Below, piece by piece: positions 45,037-57,679 of a stretch of 64,000 nt of DNA. Position 1 is the first letter of the stretch; each line of letters opens with the position of its first letter. Below the pieces are notes generated by a model. That model worked only from the letters and a program-made list of their open reading frames with translations, made no database searches and was not told the origin of the DNA. Origin of the DNA: Phycomyces nitens (taxonomy: Eukaryota; Mucoromycota; Mucoromycetes; Mucorales; Phycomycetaceae); NCBI GenBank assembly GCA_022702545.1, contig JAHRBC010000004.1:2976001-3040000 (forward strand), written 5' to 3'. The translations under genes were made by a program, and so were the position numbers.

Positions 45037-47377
45037 ATGCAACCAAACGGGATTCAACAAGGCAATAACTCGACCCAACAACCACAGGATGATCCAGACG
45101 CCACCACTTCTCCCGACCAACTCAATGCAATTCTTCAATCTGTGCGCCAGCAGGTAAAAAAAGCAAACCAAATAAAGCAGGGTCCTTATATTCTCTTTGA
45201 TAGATTGAAAAGTGGGGAGAACATGCAAAGTGGAAAATAGACCTTGTACTCTTAGACGATCCTACCTGTAAGCCAAGCAATCAGAACGCTGCTATCCCGG
45301 CTTCTTTAGAGACCCCAAAATCCGCACCACCGACACAACCTTCATCTGTACCTCACATAGCCCAAGCACAGACAGCACAGACAGCACGGTCGGCCTTGTC
45401 ACCAGCTGTCAATCAAGATCATGCAATGCATTCTCCGCAGCAGCCCTTTATCCGGTCACACGCCGAGGGGTTTGGAACACCGACTGCCATCGGAGATCAT
45501 CCATACTCGCCCAGAACACAACCACGATCTTTCCTCACCACAGATCCACCGGCCGAACCAATTCCTCTCTCATCAACACTCCAATATCCAGTAAGACAGT
45601 TTTGCAGAGTATCCAATGGCTGCTAATACACGCCACAATATATATATATATAATTAATTAATTGCCTAGTGGGATTATGCGTCTCAATTTCCAAACGACA
45701 CTTGGAGTCGAATTAGTTCAACCGAAGAACTACGCCATGAGGTATCGTGTTATTTATCCAATTAAATGTTCTCTGGGCCTTTGTGTGTCTATATTATTGA
45801 CACGGTATCAAATTCAGCTCAAGGATAGTCTAGATCGACAGAGGTACCTCGAGGCCGTTATCCGCTCTCAGGCTGCCCAGATACAACAACAGTCCCAGAC
45901 GGGCACAGTTAATGTTCAAGCCATGGAAACCATGCGAAATATCTATCTAATGTCTGCAAGTCTCTCAATCTTTTTATCTACGTATATAAACATTATAGTA
46001 CCTCTTTACCTTATTGTGAGTTGACAGTCATTATTATTTCCATTCAGGAAAACGAGCAGAGACTTCGTTATCTTGCCGAGGTTAAAATGTCACACAAAGA
46101 TACCGAGGCTCTAGCCAGAAAACTCAAGAGATTGAGCGAGACACTGCAGAGAATCGAGATGATTGAAGTATCGGCCGAGGTAGGTTAATTTGCCTGGCTG
46201 TCCCTCTAACCCCCTCCCCAGAGACACACACACACGATTAATGTTATTGTTCCAGGATTCTAGACTGGACAAGGAAACCTTGCTGAGAGAACGCATAGTA
46301 TTTAGACGAAAACTTCATCTAGCCCATCTACGTCTAGCAGCACGAGATGCAGAATTGGACTATCTACACGAGACCCTCGAATCTTACCAGCATCACCAGC
46401 ATCACCAGCATATGTACAATCACTCTACTGAAGCACCTCCGCCTTCAATTGCCGTACGCTCGCCAACATTTGGCAAACAGCGGCGCAAAGGTCCTCCGTA
46501 CCTTTTCCAGCAACAGTATTCGCCAAAAATACGCAGTGATATACGGCCTCACTCTTTATCAGCTCTAGATAGTTTAGGAATCGTGGCTGATCAGATGCTC
46601 AATGATCCTGATTTTGAAAAGAACAAGCCAGAGAAGCCTACAGAGTGTGCAAGGCATATTGAGACCGAAGCCGCAAAGTCCCCATTGTCCATAGGGGCAG
46701 CCAAGGACGGGCGCGACAAACCACGCGAAGATCAAAAGAGATCTAAACGTTCAATTGACTTGGCAAACACTCTGCTCTCGATCCCTAAACTCGAGTTTCC
46801 GAAATCAGACAAAGGTGGGGGGGTTTATCAAAAAGGCAAATTGGGCCGCTTGTTTATCAAATATTGTGTAGAGACCCTGAAAGACGTTAAGAAATCACAA
46901 AAGAAGCAGAAAACGGAAGGGTCGCCGACCAAGCGGCCTTCCCCCGGTCTGTGGACCAAAGCCCAAGACGATCTGTTGAGACAAGCAGTCGATGAGCTGG
47001 GTACAGAAGACTGGAAGATCGTTTCAGACAAGGTGCGTCGGCCAGTAACACAGTGTCGCGAGAGATGGAAGCTTCTCGAGGCAGATTCTGTACGGACCAC
47101 TACTGCTGATGCTCGCCAATCGCCATCAATTGCTGCCCTTTTGGACTCTAATGAAGACATGCAAGCCAGAACCCACCACCCGACCGTTCCAAAGCCAAGT
47201 TCTCTTGGGACAATGGCAGCAGGTATACGGTGTGCTTCTGATAATACACCTCCTCATCGCCACTCGTCTGATTTCCACCCTCCATATCTGCCACAAGGAC
47301 CTTATCGACCACCATCACCAATCTCCACTCCAAAGCGGTGGGCAACTGGCACACTAGGACCACATAACCCATCCTAA
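45037..47377 (+). CDS. Myb/SANT-domain protein with coiled coils
   Basis: Exons 45037-45153, 45204-45590, 45670-45741, 45818-45955, 46048-46179, 46256-47377; 655 aa. The N-terminus is Gln-rich, then Pro/Ser/Thr-rich with a WDYASQFPNDTWSRI element. The middle (about residues 200-340) is a coiled coil (LKDSLDRQRYLEAVIRSQAA and ENEQRLRYLAEVK), a His-Gln stretch follows, then a basic region. Near the C-terminus one Myb/SANT repeat is visible: LWTKAQDDLLRQAVDELG, EDWKIVSDKV and TQCRERWKLL (the three spaced Trp). Probably a nuclear DNA- or chromatin-binding regulator; no closer identity is clear. Intron 4 (45956-46047) is in frame only with a GC donor (GCAAGT). Confidence 0.85.
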
Positions 47378-47663
47378 TTCTTGTTTATAACGTATATATA
47401 TTTATAATAAAGCGAATGAAAAAAAAAGTTGATTGTGTAAACAAATGGTGTATTAAATGGAAGTATCATTATTATTTGAAAGTCTATTTATCTATAAATC
47501 GTGAATAATGGGAGGGGATAACGAAAAAGCAAGAAGCTAGGACATATTGAAAATGACAGAAAAGAATGCAGGCATTTTAATATGATATATATGAAGAAAG
47601 GGGGTTTTTTTTGTGGTTATTCGGTAAAAAAAAATAGTATAAAGGCAGGATGAAAAAGTTGAC

Positions 47664-50600
47664 TTAGTCGCTGTCGGTATCAGGCTCCTTGGCACCACCT
47701 TCGATCAACCACTTGAGATGGCGAGCACGACGGCGGATTTCCTGGTCCTTGACCTCGTTTCTGGTCTTCTTCTTCTTCTTGCTCAACTTGGCCTTGACAG
47801 CAGCATCGTCAACCTGCTTCTCGTCATCGACAGCAGACTTTCCATCCTTGTAGAGCTTGCCACCCTCGAGCTTCCAGGTTTCAGGGCACAATGCGGACAC
47901 AAATTCCTTGGAGTGAGAAATCATAACCACAGCACCTTCCCAGGTCTTGATAGCAGTAGCCAGACCACCAAGGGCCTCACGATCCAAAAAGTTAGTAGGC
48001 TCATCGAGAACCAACATGTGAGAGTTGTTCCACATGGCAGCGGCAATTACGACCTTGACCTTTTGTCCACCACTGAGTTCACCCATCTTGCTGTACTGGG
48101 CAATATCAGCATCCAGACCAATGTCAGCATAATGTTGACGGATAGAAGGAACGTTGAGTTCACGGTAGAGAAGACCCTCACGGGAAGCTTCCTTATCATC
48201 GAACTGCTGGACAAGCTTCTGGAAACCAAGTTCGAGCAACTTCTCGCGAGAGAACCAGGTGTTGAACTTGTGGCGAAGGTTCTTCCACTTGATTTCGTAC
48301 TGGAATGTCTTCTTGAGCTTGGAACGGCCAAGAATGCACTAATTAAATAACATTAGCAATCTGTTTGAATGCATATTATATATATATATATATATTGATA
48401 TTGTTCTTACCTCGATCTGACGCATGCTACCGTCAATCTCAATGGGCTTCTCCATCTGCTTGGCCTCATCCTCGGTCCACTTGCGACTCTCCTTCTCAAG
48501 AACTTCCTTGTCCTCACCAGTAGAGTAACGCCACTGGAGATAGTCCATGGGGGTCTTTTCGAGATGCTGTTCCAAATGGTGGAAAGCGTGCTGGGCAACG
48601 TAACCAATACGGAGGGCAGGATGGCGCCAGACGGTACCGATCTGGGGAATAGATTCACCAGTCAACAGCTTGATCATGGTGGACTTTCCGGCACCGTTGG
48701 GACCAACTACGGCAACACGGGAAGAGAGGGAGAGTGATGCACTGGCGTCAACCAAAGAGGGCTTATCGGCACCAGGGTAGGTGTAAGTACAGCCGGTCAT
48801 CTTGAGGATGGCCTTGGTGTTACTGCGGACACCTTGGAGAACCGAGGGCTTGGGGAAGGAGAACTTGACATCAGAGGCATCGAGGTTGTAGTAAATACGA
48901 GCAGGAGGATGGACCTCGACAAACTTGGAAAGGTTTCCATGGTAAAGACGGAGCTTCTTCTTCTCATAATGGAGGATCTGGGTGCACACATTGTCGAGGA
49001 ATCCAGAGTCGTGAGAAACAATCAGACAGGTGACATGGGTCTGGCTAACAAGGTACTGCTCAAGCCACTTGATGTTATCAACGTCCAAATGGTTAGTAGG
49101 TTCGTCCAACAACAAGATATCGGCCTTGGACAGAATGGCACGGGCCAACTCGAGCTTCATCTTCCAACCACCAGACAAGGCGGCAACGGGCTGGGCAAGA
49201 CGGTCATCATCGAAACCAACCATACGCAGACTCTTCTCGATCTCAGAGTGGGGAATGTCCTTCATCTGGTGATCAGCAGCAACATACTTTACGATGGTCA
49301 GGGAAGTATCGGCACCCTGGTTGGCATAGTCGACAAAGGCAGTCTTGACTTCATCCTGGGATGGGAAGCCCTCGACCTTACCCTGATGAATAGCACGCAT
49401 AAGGGTAGACTTTCCTGCACCATTGGTACCACACAGACCATAACGCTGGCCACGATGGAACTTGAGCTTGGTATGGCTAAGCAAGAGACGGGTACCATAG
49501 GCAAGCGAAAAGTCATCGACACGGCAGAGCTCTTCACCTTCCTGCTCATCAAATGCACTATCGTCAACAGAACCAGCACGCTCCTTGTACAGCTTTTGGC
49601 AGAGAGTATAGACACCTTCGCAGACCTTTTGGCTATCGGTCTTGATCAGGAATGCGGCAAGATAAGGAGTGAGCTTCTCGATCCAGGTGGCCTCGACAAA
49701 GGTTTCTTGACGGACGAAATCGGCAGCAATTGTACCAACATATGAAATGACGGAATTGAAGTACGAGTCAACAAAACCCTGGACCTTTGTGGCCTCGGTC
49801 TTTACGGCCTTGATAGCTTCTTCAGGGGTGACGACCATAACATCATCCTCAGTACCTTCGGCATCCGACTTTTCCTTTACACCACCAGCATCGATCAGGG
49901 TCTGTTTGGCGTGGTTGGCAAGGGCACGGATCTCGGGGAAAGCAGCAGTCTCGGCCTGGCGGTCGACACCGGGGTAGAGCTGAGGCAAGAACTGGGCAGC
50001 AGTACGGGGGTCCCGGACAAGCTTGCACAAGTTGTCTGTGATGATGACAGTCTGACGGAGGACAAGGGTAGAACGCTCGTTGAGAGCACGGGTCAGCAGA
50101 GGCACAGTGATGGCCAGAGTGGGGCCATTGACTTCGGCGACAAATGTTGTGGCAGCAAGCTTCTCAATAGTCTTTCCTACACGGGTGGGATCACCCATGC
50201 ACAACACAAGGTCCTTGAGATGACGCTCGATATCAGGGTTGCCACCAACAGCACATACGGCCATCATTGTAGCCTGGGCAGCAGTAGCAACCTCGGCCTT
50301 GGTGTCAGAGAGACAGTTGGAGATGACGGGAATAATCACAGGAAGGGCTTCACCAATCTGCTCTGTAGCACGGGGAGTAAAGGACTTTAAGAGCTTGAGG
50401 GCTCCAACCTTTGTCTGCCACTTCTTGGAAGGTGCCTTGCCACCGGACACATTAACACCCATGGCTTCAAAGAGGACTGGTAAGAGGATCTTGGTGGCTT
50501 CGGCAGGGATCATGGAGACCAGAGTCTCGGCGGCCTGCTGGGCGGCTTCCTGGACGACTGCACCCTTATCGGAATACATTTCGAGGAAGAGACCGAGGTA

Positions 50601-50882
50601 GTTGATCATAATAGGCTCAATCTGATGACCCATTACCTCGATGAGGGCATTGAAGCCAATCAGACCACCCTCTCTTTCCAAACCAGACTTTTTGTTCTTG
50701 CAAGACTTTTCCAGACTTTCGAGGACAGAGTGGTGCTTGAGCATGATAACACCACCTTCTTTGATCGTCTTGGCCAGATCGCGGGCGGCCTTGTCGACCT
50801 CCTCAGAAGTGGGTGCGGTGTTGATCTGCTTTAGGAGATTGGCAATGTTTGTGGCTGAATCATTGATTGCGGCTACCATCAT
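47664..50882 (-). CDS. TEF3: Translation elongation factor 3 (ABC-F-like, fungal)
   Basis: Fungus-typical ribosomal ATPase that helps release E-site tRNA. Two exons, 50882-48411 and 48338-47664, give 1,048 aa (yeast 1,044). Layout: HEAT repeats in the first ~330 residues; ABC1 with Walker A GLCGTNGAGKSTLM, signature LSGGWKMKLELARAI and Walker B DILLLDEPTNHLD; ABC2 with VVGPNGAGKSTMIKLL, signature LSGGQKVKVVIAAAM and MLVLDEPTNFLD, with the chromodomain inserted in ABC2. The C-terminus is Lys-rich (KLSKKKKKTRNEVKDQ) and ends acidic. The intron interrupts the codons for RQIE|CILG. ATG occurs twice at the start; a CATATAG just before it could be the acceptor of a 5'-UTR intron. Codon bias is strong, as in TEF1. 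Confidence 0.98.
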
Positions 50883-51522
50883 CTATATGAGTCTAAGGGA
50901 GAATGCAAATGAAGATGAAAGGGGTTGATGGAAGCTGTAATGCAAGAAAGGGGTGGAGTAGGAAGAGGTAACTGATTTCGCTTTTTTTTTTTTCCAACTC
51001 TTTTTCTTCCTTTTTTTTTTTATTTTATTAGCTGAATCCTAAAATTTTGAGGGTAAAACACAGTCCCTTTACACAATCAGCGACTCTGTTTTCTTATCCA
51101 ATCCATCATCTCCTTGTTTCTCATAATGTGAATGTGAAGGTTTGTGTGGTAGAGATAAGCCTATCGATGGACAAGGATAATGAATATATATATATATATT
51201 TATATATATATATATATATTGAGATATTTTACATTTACTAGAGTACAATCTGATAACTCCATTTATAAACAAATAAAAATAAATAAATTGAAACATTTCT
51301 TATTTTCATTCCATCTCTAAAAAATAATAATAAAAATAATATAAAAAATATCAATATATAAGCATCTTGTTAATGGTCTTTAAAGCGTAGATGATGAAAG
51401 AGTCACATGTTACACAGTCAACAGCCTGTTTTGATTTTTAGTGTAAAGAATGCAAGCTCCAAAAAAATCATAATAAAAAATAAATGACCCATTAACTTTT
51501 CGTTTATTACGCACAATTCACA
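50883..51522. other. Divergent intergenic region (TEF3 / START-like gene)
   Basis: Contains poly-pyrimidine tracts near 50983-51020, the TEF3 promoter, a (TA)n tract at about 51186-51220 and A-rich DNA before the next start. No gene seen. Confidence 0.5.
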
Positions 51523-52209
51523 ATGTCTCTCTTGACCATCATCATCGTCTTATGTGTTCTGCCTACAGTCCCACTGCTGATCTATGTAATCGGCCTCTTG
51601 TTACCTGCCAGTCACATCGTGTTTCGTACGGTTATGCTGGACACCACGCCTGAAAAGCTCTGGAAGATCTTGACCAATGTTCAAGCATATCCTTCCTGGC
51701 AACCAAAGCTCGAAAGTGTCACCATAAGCGCTGAAACACATGCTGACCAGAATAGACTGGTGTTCACTGAATATTCCAAACAAAAAAAGCGGACTATTAT
51801 CCATGTCGAACAAGAGCCTCAAACCACACTGGTCCGTATCCTCGAAGAAAGATCAACCTCAGCAGAACGACACAAATCAACGTTCTCTGGCTCATGGACT
51901 TTTGAGATCCAGCTGGTTGACACAAAGGTTATGTTGAAGATTACTGAGCAAGGTGTCATCAAGAAGCCAATGATACGGGTGTCACATATGCTCTTATTTG
52001 GATTCCATCTTCGCATTGATCGATTTATCAAAGACCTGGTCAAGAAGATCCAAGAAGATAATCTAGCCCCAATTCCCCAACCAATGACCCAAGAGATGGC
52101 AAGCGAACTGGAGGACGAAGAAAAGATGGCTCGTATGGAGCACTCTAGGCTGCTGGACAATGACTGGGATCTGATGAGTGAGGTCTATGAAAAGACCAAC
52201 CAGAGATGA
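51523..52209 (+). CDS. Membrane-anchored SRPBCC/START-like protein
   Basis: Single-exon gene of 228 aa. Residues 1-30 form an N-terminal hydrophobic anchor (LTIIIVLCVLPTVPLLIYVI). The rest matches the pattern of the SRPBCC (START-like/Bet v1) hydrophobic-pocket fold: a start strand HIVFRTVMLDTTPEKLWKIL, then NVQAYPSWQPKLESV (the conserved W...YPxW region), several beta strands, and a long C-terminal helix HLRIDRFIKDLVKKIQ. A charged tail (ELEDEEKMARMEHSR) follows. A ligand- or lipid-binding role at a membrane is likely from the fold; the ligand is unknown. Start chosen at the only Met before the anchor. Confidence 0.8.
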   Translation: MSLLTIIIVLCVLPTVPLLIYVIGLLLPASHIVFRTVMLDTTPEKLWKILTNVQAYPSWQPKLESVTISAETHADQNRLVFTEYSKQKKRTIIHVEQEPQTTLVRILEERSTSAERHKSTFSGSWTFEIQLVDTKVMLKITEQGVIKKPMIRVSHMLLFGFHLRIDRFIKDLVKKIQEDNLAPIPQPMTQEMASELEDEEKMARMEHSRLLDNDWDLMSEVYEKTNQR

Positions 52210-53040
52210 AAATCATATTTTACCATATATATCATATCATATCATATTATAGTGGATTGATCTGAGCACAAGTCAACCAATTATTAACCCACATACATTC
52301 ATGTATACATTTTTATTACATTTCTTAATTTTCATCTTCATTTGGCTATCTATTTAGTATGTAGATATGAATCTGCCTTGGCATTAAACGCACCATTACA
52401 TTTAATCCCACCTATTGAGATTGTTCGTATCATTTGTAAATCGCTTTTTCTTCTTCTTCTTCTTCTTAATACATGGGCCATTTCAATCATGATCAAACTG
52501 ATTAACCAGATTGTTTAAATGGATTTCAGACCTGGGCAGTATGTCTGAAATATATATATATGTAAGGATATTCCATTTGGATATTGCAGTGCAAAAATAA
52601 ACTACTTGTATTTTGTAATCAAAAGGAAATAATGATAATATGCTTATAATTAGTTTTTGGACATCTAAATATAGTAAAATAACGAGCATAATACGGATAA
52701 TTATGCTAAAGGGGGTTAAATCAACAGGAGAGATTTGTCATGTCTATTTGCTCCTGAACAAATACAATTTAAATTTGGTTATTTGTATAAAACGTGCTAT
52801 TATTGAGTGGTAAACAAATCACAAATAAATAAAAAAAAACAGCATATCAAAAAGATCTACTTGCAAAATAATAAATATTCATAACATTAGCAGCCCAATG
52901 CATAATGAAATAAAGGAGGCGATAATTGAAGCCCATGGAAAACACAAAGATGGTCTAATGGGTAGTTTATAGCAGTACATATTTATTTATTTATGTATTT
53001 ATTTGTACATATATTTACCTCATCACCAATACACATACGT

Positions 53041-53076
<36 letters not shown>

Positions 53077-55181
53077 TATCGTTATTATTGAGCATATAGT
53101 AAACTTTGTGAAACGGCAATCAATACATTTTTATATTAAAATGATCTGTTTGGCAATCTAGACAATATACAATGGCTTGCGTAGAATCAATAAAAAGCCA
53201 GATAAGCCATTAAATTGATTTGCTCATACTTGTCAATCTATAAAGGCTATTTGGGGCTTTGAAGTAGAATATTTGACAATACAAAAAAAAAAAAAAGAAT
53301 AAATTGGCTTGGGGTGTGTTTGTGGCAGGACAAGATTGCAGGCTAAGGTTAATTGTCAAAGGCCATTCAAATTGATTCCAAACTTAATTCAGCATGGAAC
53401 TATTGGAAATATCCTTATCACTCCATGGCCTAAATAAATATAGTTTATAATCAGTAGTAGTCATCATAGAATATAAACACTTGGATATATCTAGATTGTT
53501 TAAAACAAAAACTAGAGTGTCTTTATACCATCCACATTTTTGTATTGCATGTCATTAAAGTGTGTGGAGATGTAAAAAAAATCGGGTATTTAATATGTAA
53601 TCGGCGCAATACATCTCGTTGATTTCACACTTTTACGTTTATTTTTGCGATATTCTGATGTTTTTTTTTTAACTGTATTTCGCTAGGATCTCTGAATGTC
53701 TTTAGAGTGCTAATATACATCCCTATCCTATCCAACAAATGTTTATCTACACTTGCTCAATATTGACTTGGTAAATTGGAGCAAGTGAGGGGATATTATA
53801 GATAAGCACCATGTAATTGCAGGACCAAGACAAATGCAAAAATATAAAACATCTTGTCCAACAAAGATAATCAAGTACATTTATTTGAGATTCCATTTAT
53901 TAAGCATATAGAATAATATTACCAAGTGAAAGCATTATGCTCTATAAAACATTGCACCTTACCATTCCACATAATATACTTTATATTATCCATCAACCAA
54001 CTAAAACTCGATTACATCTTGGTTGACCAGTCAAAGGGACTCATGTTCTAAAGCAAAATACATCTGCTATATCCTCATTATCCTTACCCATAATATCCTC
54101 TCTTTTTTTTACATTCTGGTCTTGATTTGAGACAACTTGTAGTTGATCTGCGCATCAAGACTTTATGAGATCAATAACACATCATCATCATGAGTTTCAG
54201 TACAATTCGACTATTTACCATTATACTTTCAATGGGCGGAATGTTGTTTGTACCAATGACAAAAAAAACATGGGTTTTGGCTTTTACCCTATATTTGAAA
54301 TCTTTAGCATAAACGCATATATTTTAAATGTCGGCGTTAATATTTTATTACAATAGGCGCCCGATTATTTAAACTGGCGCATTTTGCCACCAAGTTCTAC
54401 AAACAATTTAAAGAATCCAGTACGGCATGGTTATCTCTACATGTCGATCTTGTACATGGGGGAAAATCTAGTCTAACCACGGTGGTAGTGTAAAGTAAAC
54501 TTTTGTAACATATTCAGAGCATATTGTTGTCGCTGTGTGTACAGACACACACATATATATATTAAGATAATGAAATAAACCCACGTCCTACCATGTATAA
54601 AACGACGACTTGTCAAATAAAATACACTTTATGTTACCCTATATTCTTAACTCGGGTGTGTTTTTTTTCTTGTAAAGTGCTATTAATGTTCTATTAAACT
54701 TATTTGTATGGTGTCGATACTGCCTTATCAATGCCTTGTGTGAATCTAGAACTTGTAATATCATCGATAATGACGATACCGTCAAGATACTATTGTTGTT
54801 GAATGTGGCCACCATAAACTCATGTGAAATGGTAGATTGATTGGCCCCGGTAAGTTCTGAAATCTAAACACCATGAAAAAAGATGAGCCTACGTGAATTT
54901 TGATAAAGATCCTTGCGTTCAAAGTGGCTAAAAGAATTCTCGAGGCTTGAAAGGGCTGAGATGATCGAATATCTAAATTCAAAGACAAAACTTGACACGT
55001 ATCTTTTCCACTTCCATTCCTTTCAATGTCTAATATAGACAATCCACAATACCAAAGAATTCTGTAAGCTGTAACCATTGGGATCAGGAATAACATGGAA
55101 AATATTTCTTTCTAAATACCATTCTTGTTCTCCTGTCCAACAAGTTCTCGCTCATCTTCTGTTGGATCCCCTAAACCACCA
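52210..55181. other. Gene-poor region, ~3 kb
   Basis: A+T-rich with (CTT)n at about 52449-52466, CA/TA tracts at about 53040-53076 and 54540-54560, and many short direct A/T runs. Open frames (52483-52689 and 54782-55096, minus) show no features. A 5' exon of the next gene could lie here but none could be defined. Confidence 0.45.
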
Positions 55182-55648
55182 ATGGTATCCATGCTCATTT
55201 CCACTCTTTCCCAACTCTCCATTCACCCCTCAACACATACCCAGCCAAGTCAACAGGAACAGTACACAAACAGTTCAGCAACTCACATACCTTCACAAGA
55301 AAGACGTAGATCCTGGACGGGGCGGGACGCTCCACTCTACATTGATCTATTGAAATCCACATTCTCTGCACAGCCATATAACTATAGTCGATTTCTTGAT
55401 ATTATGATGGACTACAAACGACAAATGTAATTATCCGAGTTTTTGGCTTGAGTACTGATACTTTTGATAGGATTGACACTCTAGATATGATTGAAAGGGT
55501 ATTGATTATATTCCAAGGCGATCCATCTCTGATATCTGGATTCAACATATTCCTTCCTTCTGGCTACAGTATGGAGCCTGTATTTGATGGAAATCAATCT
55601 ACCAGTGTTCTAGTCACCACCCCAAGTGGACACAGCTTTTACTTTTAA
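55182..55648 (+). CDS. Small Sin3-type PAH-domain protein
   Basis: Two exons, 55182-55426 and 55471-55648, give 140 aa. After about 55 Ser/Thr/Gln-rich residues comes one paired amphipathic helix domain: DAPLYIDLLKSTFSAQPYNY, SRFLDIMMDYKRQ, TLDMIERVLIIFQGDPSLIS and GFNIFLPSGYSME. This is the signature of the PAH domains of the Sin3 corepressor, with the SVLVTTPSG tail seen after PAH1/PAH2. Full Sin3 proteins exceed 1,000 aa with three PAH domains and a histone-deacetylase-binding region; nothing of that follows here. It may be an independent one-domain relative that competes for Sin3 ligands, or a retained fragment. The open frame starts after a stop at 55113, so a spliced upstream exon is possible. 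Confidence 0.75.
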
Positions 55649-56466
55649 GCATATTTTCATACCCGTACTCTTATCCATATCTACTATTATTATCATTATC
55701 ATTATCTTTATAATTATTCTCTATCTACATTTCTATATGACACCACCCCCAAATCTGATGGCCTACTCTTTTGATTCCTAGCTATTTTGCGATATGTGTG
55801 ATTTACTATATGACCGTCAAGAATATATTGATCCAAGTACATTAAAAGTCTTTGTAAAATCCAAAATGTACTCTTTATTCAGCCAGACATTTTCGCTGTA
55901 TATTTTCCAAAAGGATAGTATATAAAAGTACCATGATTTACCAGCAAGAGTATAAGAAATCAAGATTGTTTTATATTCCACAAGTACCATGCCAATGCAA
56001 GCGCCGTTTTATTTGTGGATCATGTTTTTGAATCTTGCAAAAATAAAGGGTGACTCTATACAGATGAATAGCGATATGCACCTGTTGGTAGTCAAGTATT
56101 AGAGAGTATCAAGTGTCCTATGGTATTTTCTCTTGGTGAAATGGCTGGTGGTAAAACAAAAAGAACTTCTTGCTCAGTTACCAAATCTTAAAGGCTTGGC
56201 TTGTAAGTTTTGTGAACCAGGATTTGCACCAATCAGGCGGAGAAGAGCAGGGTTGTGGTCCAGATCAAAAGCCAGGCCCGGGGATCTCATTTTTTATATT
56301 ATTAGTTTAATACGGTCTGATCGCAGTCCTCGATCTCCTCCGATTGGTTTAATGTGAGAGTTTCGGGGTTTATATATGGGTGACGTAGAGCTCGAGTGTT
56401 ATCTTCCCTCCTATCCCACGCAAGGCTGTTTCTTCATCTATCTATTTCTTCATCTATCTTTACATC
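55649..56466. other. Intergenic with promoter of the ALY/YRA1 gene
   Basis: Left part A+T-rich without features. Right part holds an ATTGG (CCAAT) box at about 56343-56347 and a TATATA at about 56371-56376, followed by a (CTAT)n-like leader before the ATG at 56467. Confidence 0.5.
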
Positions 56467-57679
56467 ATGTCAATTGCTACCGGACCCCTTGATATGGCAC
56501 TCGATGAGGTGATCTCTCAGTCACGCATGAGCCGTAAGAACAACAACAACAACAACAGCCGTTCTACACGTGGAGGTATCCAGAAGAAAGGTGGTCGCCC
56601 CTCCAGAAACAACAGCTTTTCGGTATGTTTGACAAGTATCTTATTACACGCACACACACACACACACGCACGCAAAGGAAAGAAACTGCAAAGATAGAAA
56701 GATGTAGAGAGGAGCATTGCAGACCCCTTTCTTGGAAGAGCATGTGAATGCCAGAAACACTTGAGAGAGTGAAAAAGACGCGGACAATGACGTTCGGATC
56801 TGTTTTGACTTTTGGTTAAAGGGGATAAACTCCATTTCTCGCACCATCCTTCCTGCGTCTTTCCCCTTTCCCCCCCTTTTTTTTGTGTGTTAAAGATCCG
56901 TGGAAAACAGAATCACTCAACAACCCCATCCCCCCTCCCCCCTCCCCTCCCATCAAACACTTCCTGACCTTTACAAAAATCAGCCGAATGTATCCAAAAA
57001 CACCCGCCTTTCTACCCGCCCAGCAGCCGCAGCACGAGGTCCTCGCAACAGCCTTGTTGTGTCCAACCTTCACCCCAGAGTGACCGAAAAGGATCTCTAT
57101 GTAAGTAACAAACATAATCTATTGGCCCTTACTCACATTGTCTATAGGAACTGTTTGGTCAAATGGGTTCAGTCAAGAGAGCCTTTTTACACATTGCTCC
57201 CACTGGAAAGTCGGCTGGTATTGCTGATGTTGTGTTTGCCCAAGCCAATGATGCCGAGAGAGCACGTGTTACTTATAACAATGTCGAGCTTGATGGTAAT
57301 TGTCTATTTTATAATGATTATTATTGCTATTATCATATGACTAACCCAACTATACACCATCAGGTCGCCCAATGAAGATCTCCTTTGCTGCAGTTGTGGG
57401 GGCTGTTGTTAGCCAACCTGCCAGACAGCCTGCGCGTAACCAAGAGCGCAGAACAAATCACCCCAATAACAACAATGGCCGTCGTGGCGGCAGAGGAGGC
57501 CTGGGCAAGCGCAGAGAGACCCGGCCAAAGGCATCAGAACAAGATCTTGATGCTCAGATGGACAGTTACATGGCTGTGCCGGTACGTTTTTTTTTTAAGA
57601 TATATGTATATATTTATCATATAATCTCACTAATGCTCTGTTTCGATTGGCTTAGAATGAAGACATCGTCATGAATTAA
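56467..57679 (+). CDS. YRA1: mRNA export adaptor ALYREF/Yra1
   Basis: Exons 56467-56622, 56984-57100, 57148-57295, 57364-57581, 57656-57679; 220 aa. The N-terminus MSIATGPLDMALDEVISQSR is the UAP56/Sub2-binding REF-N motif (L-D-x-x-L-D-E-I-I type). A basic Arg/Gly/Asn spacer follows. The RRM has RNP2 SLVVSNLHP, LYELFGQMGSVKRA and an RNP1-like IADVVFA region. A second Arg/Gly-rich region (RRGGRGGLGKRRE) comes next, and the C-terminal Sub2-binding box EQDLDAQMDSYM. The protein joins the TREX complex in the nucleus and hands mRNA to the Mex67 export receptor (family knowledge). Intron 1 is 361 nt, several times longer than nearly every other intron here and full of CA and pyrimidine tracts. Confidence 0.95.

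Noticed and set aside
48834..49745. 303-codon plus-strand open frame inside TEF3
   Set aside because: Antisense shadow of a codon-biased gene; no domain.
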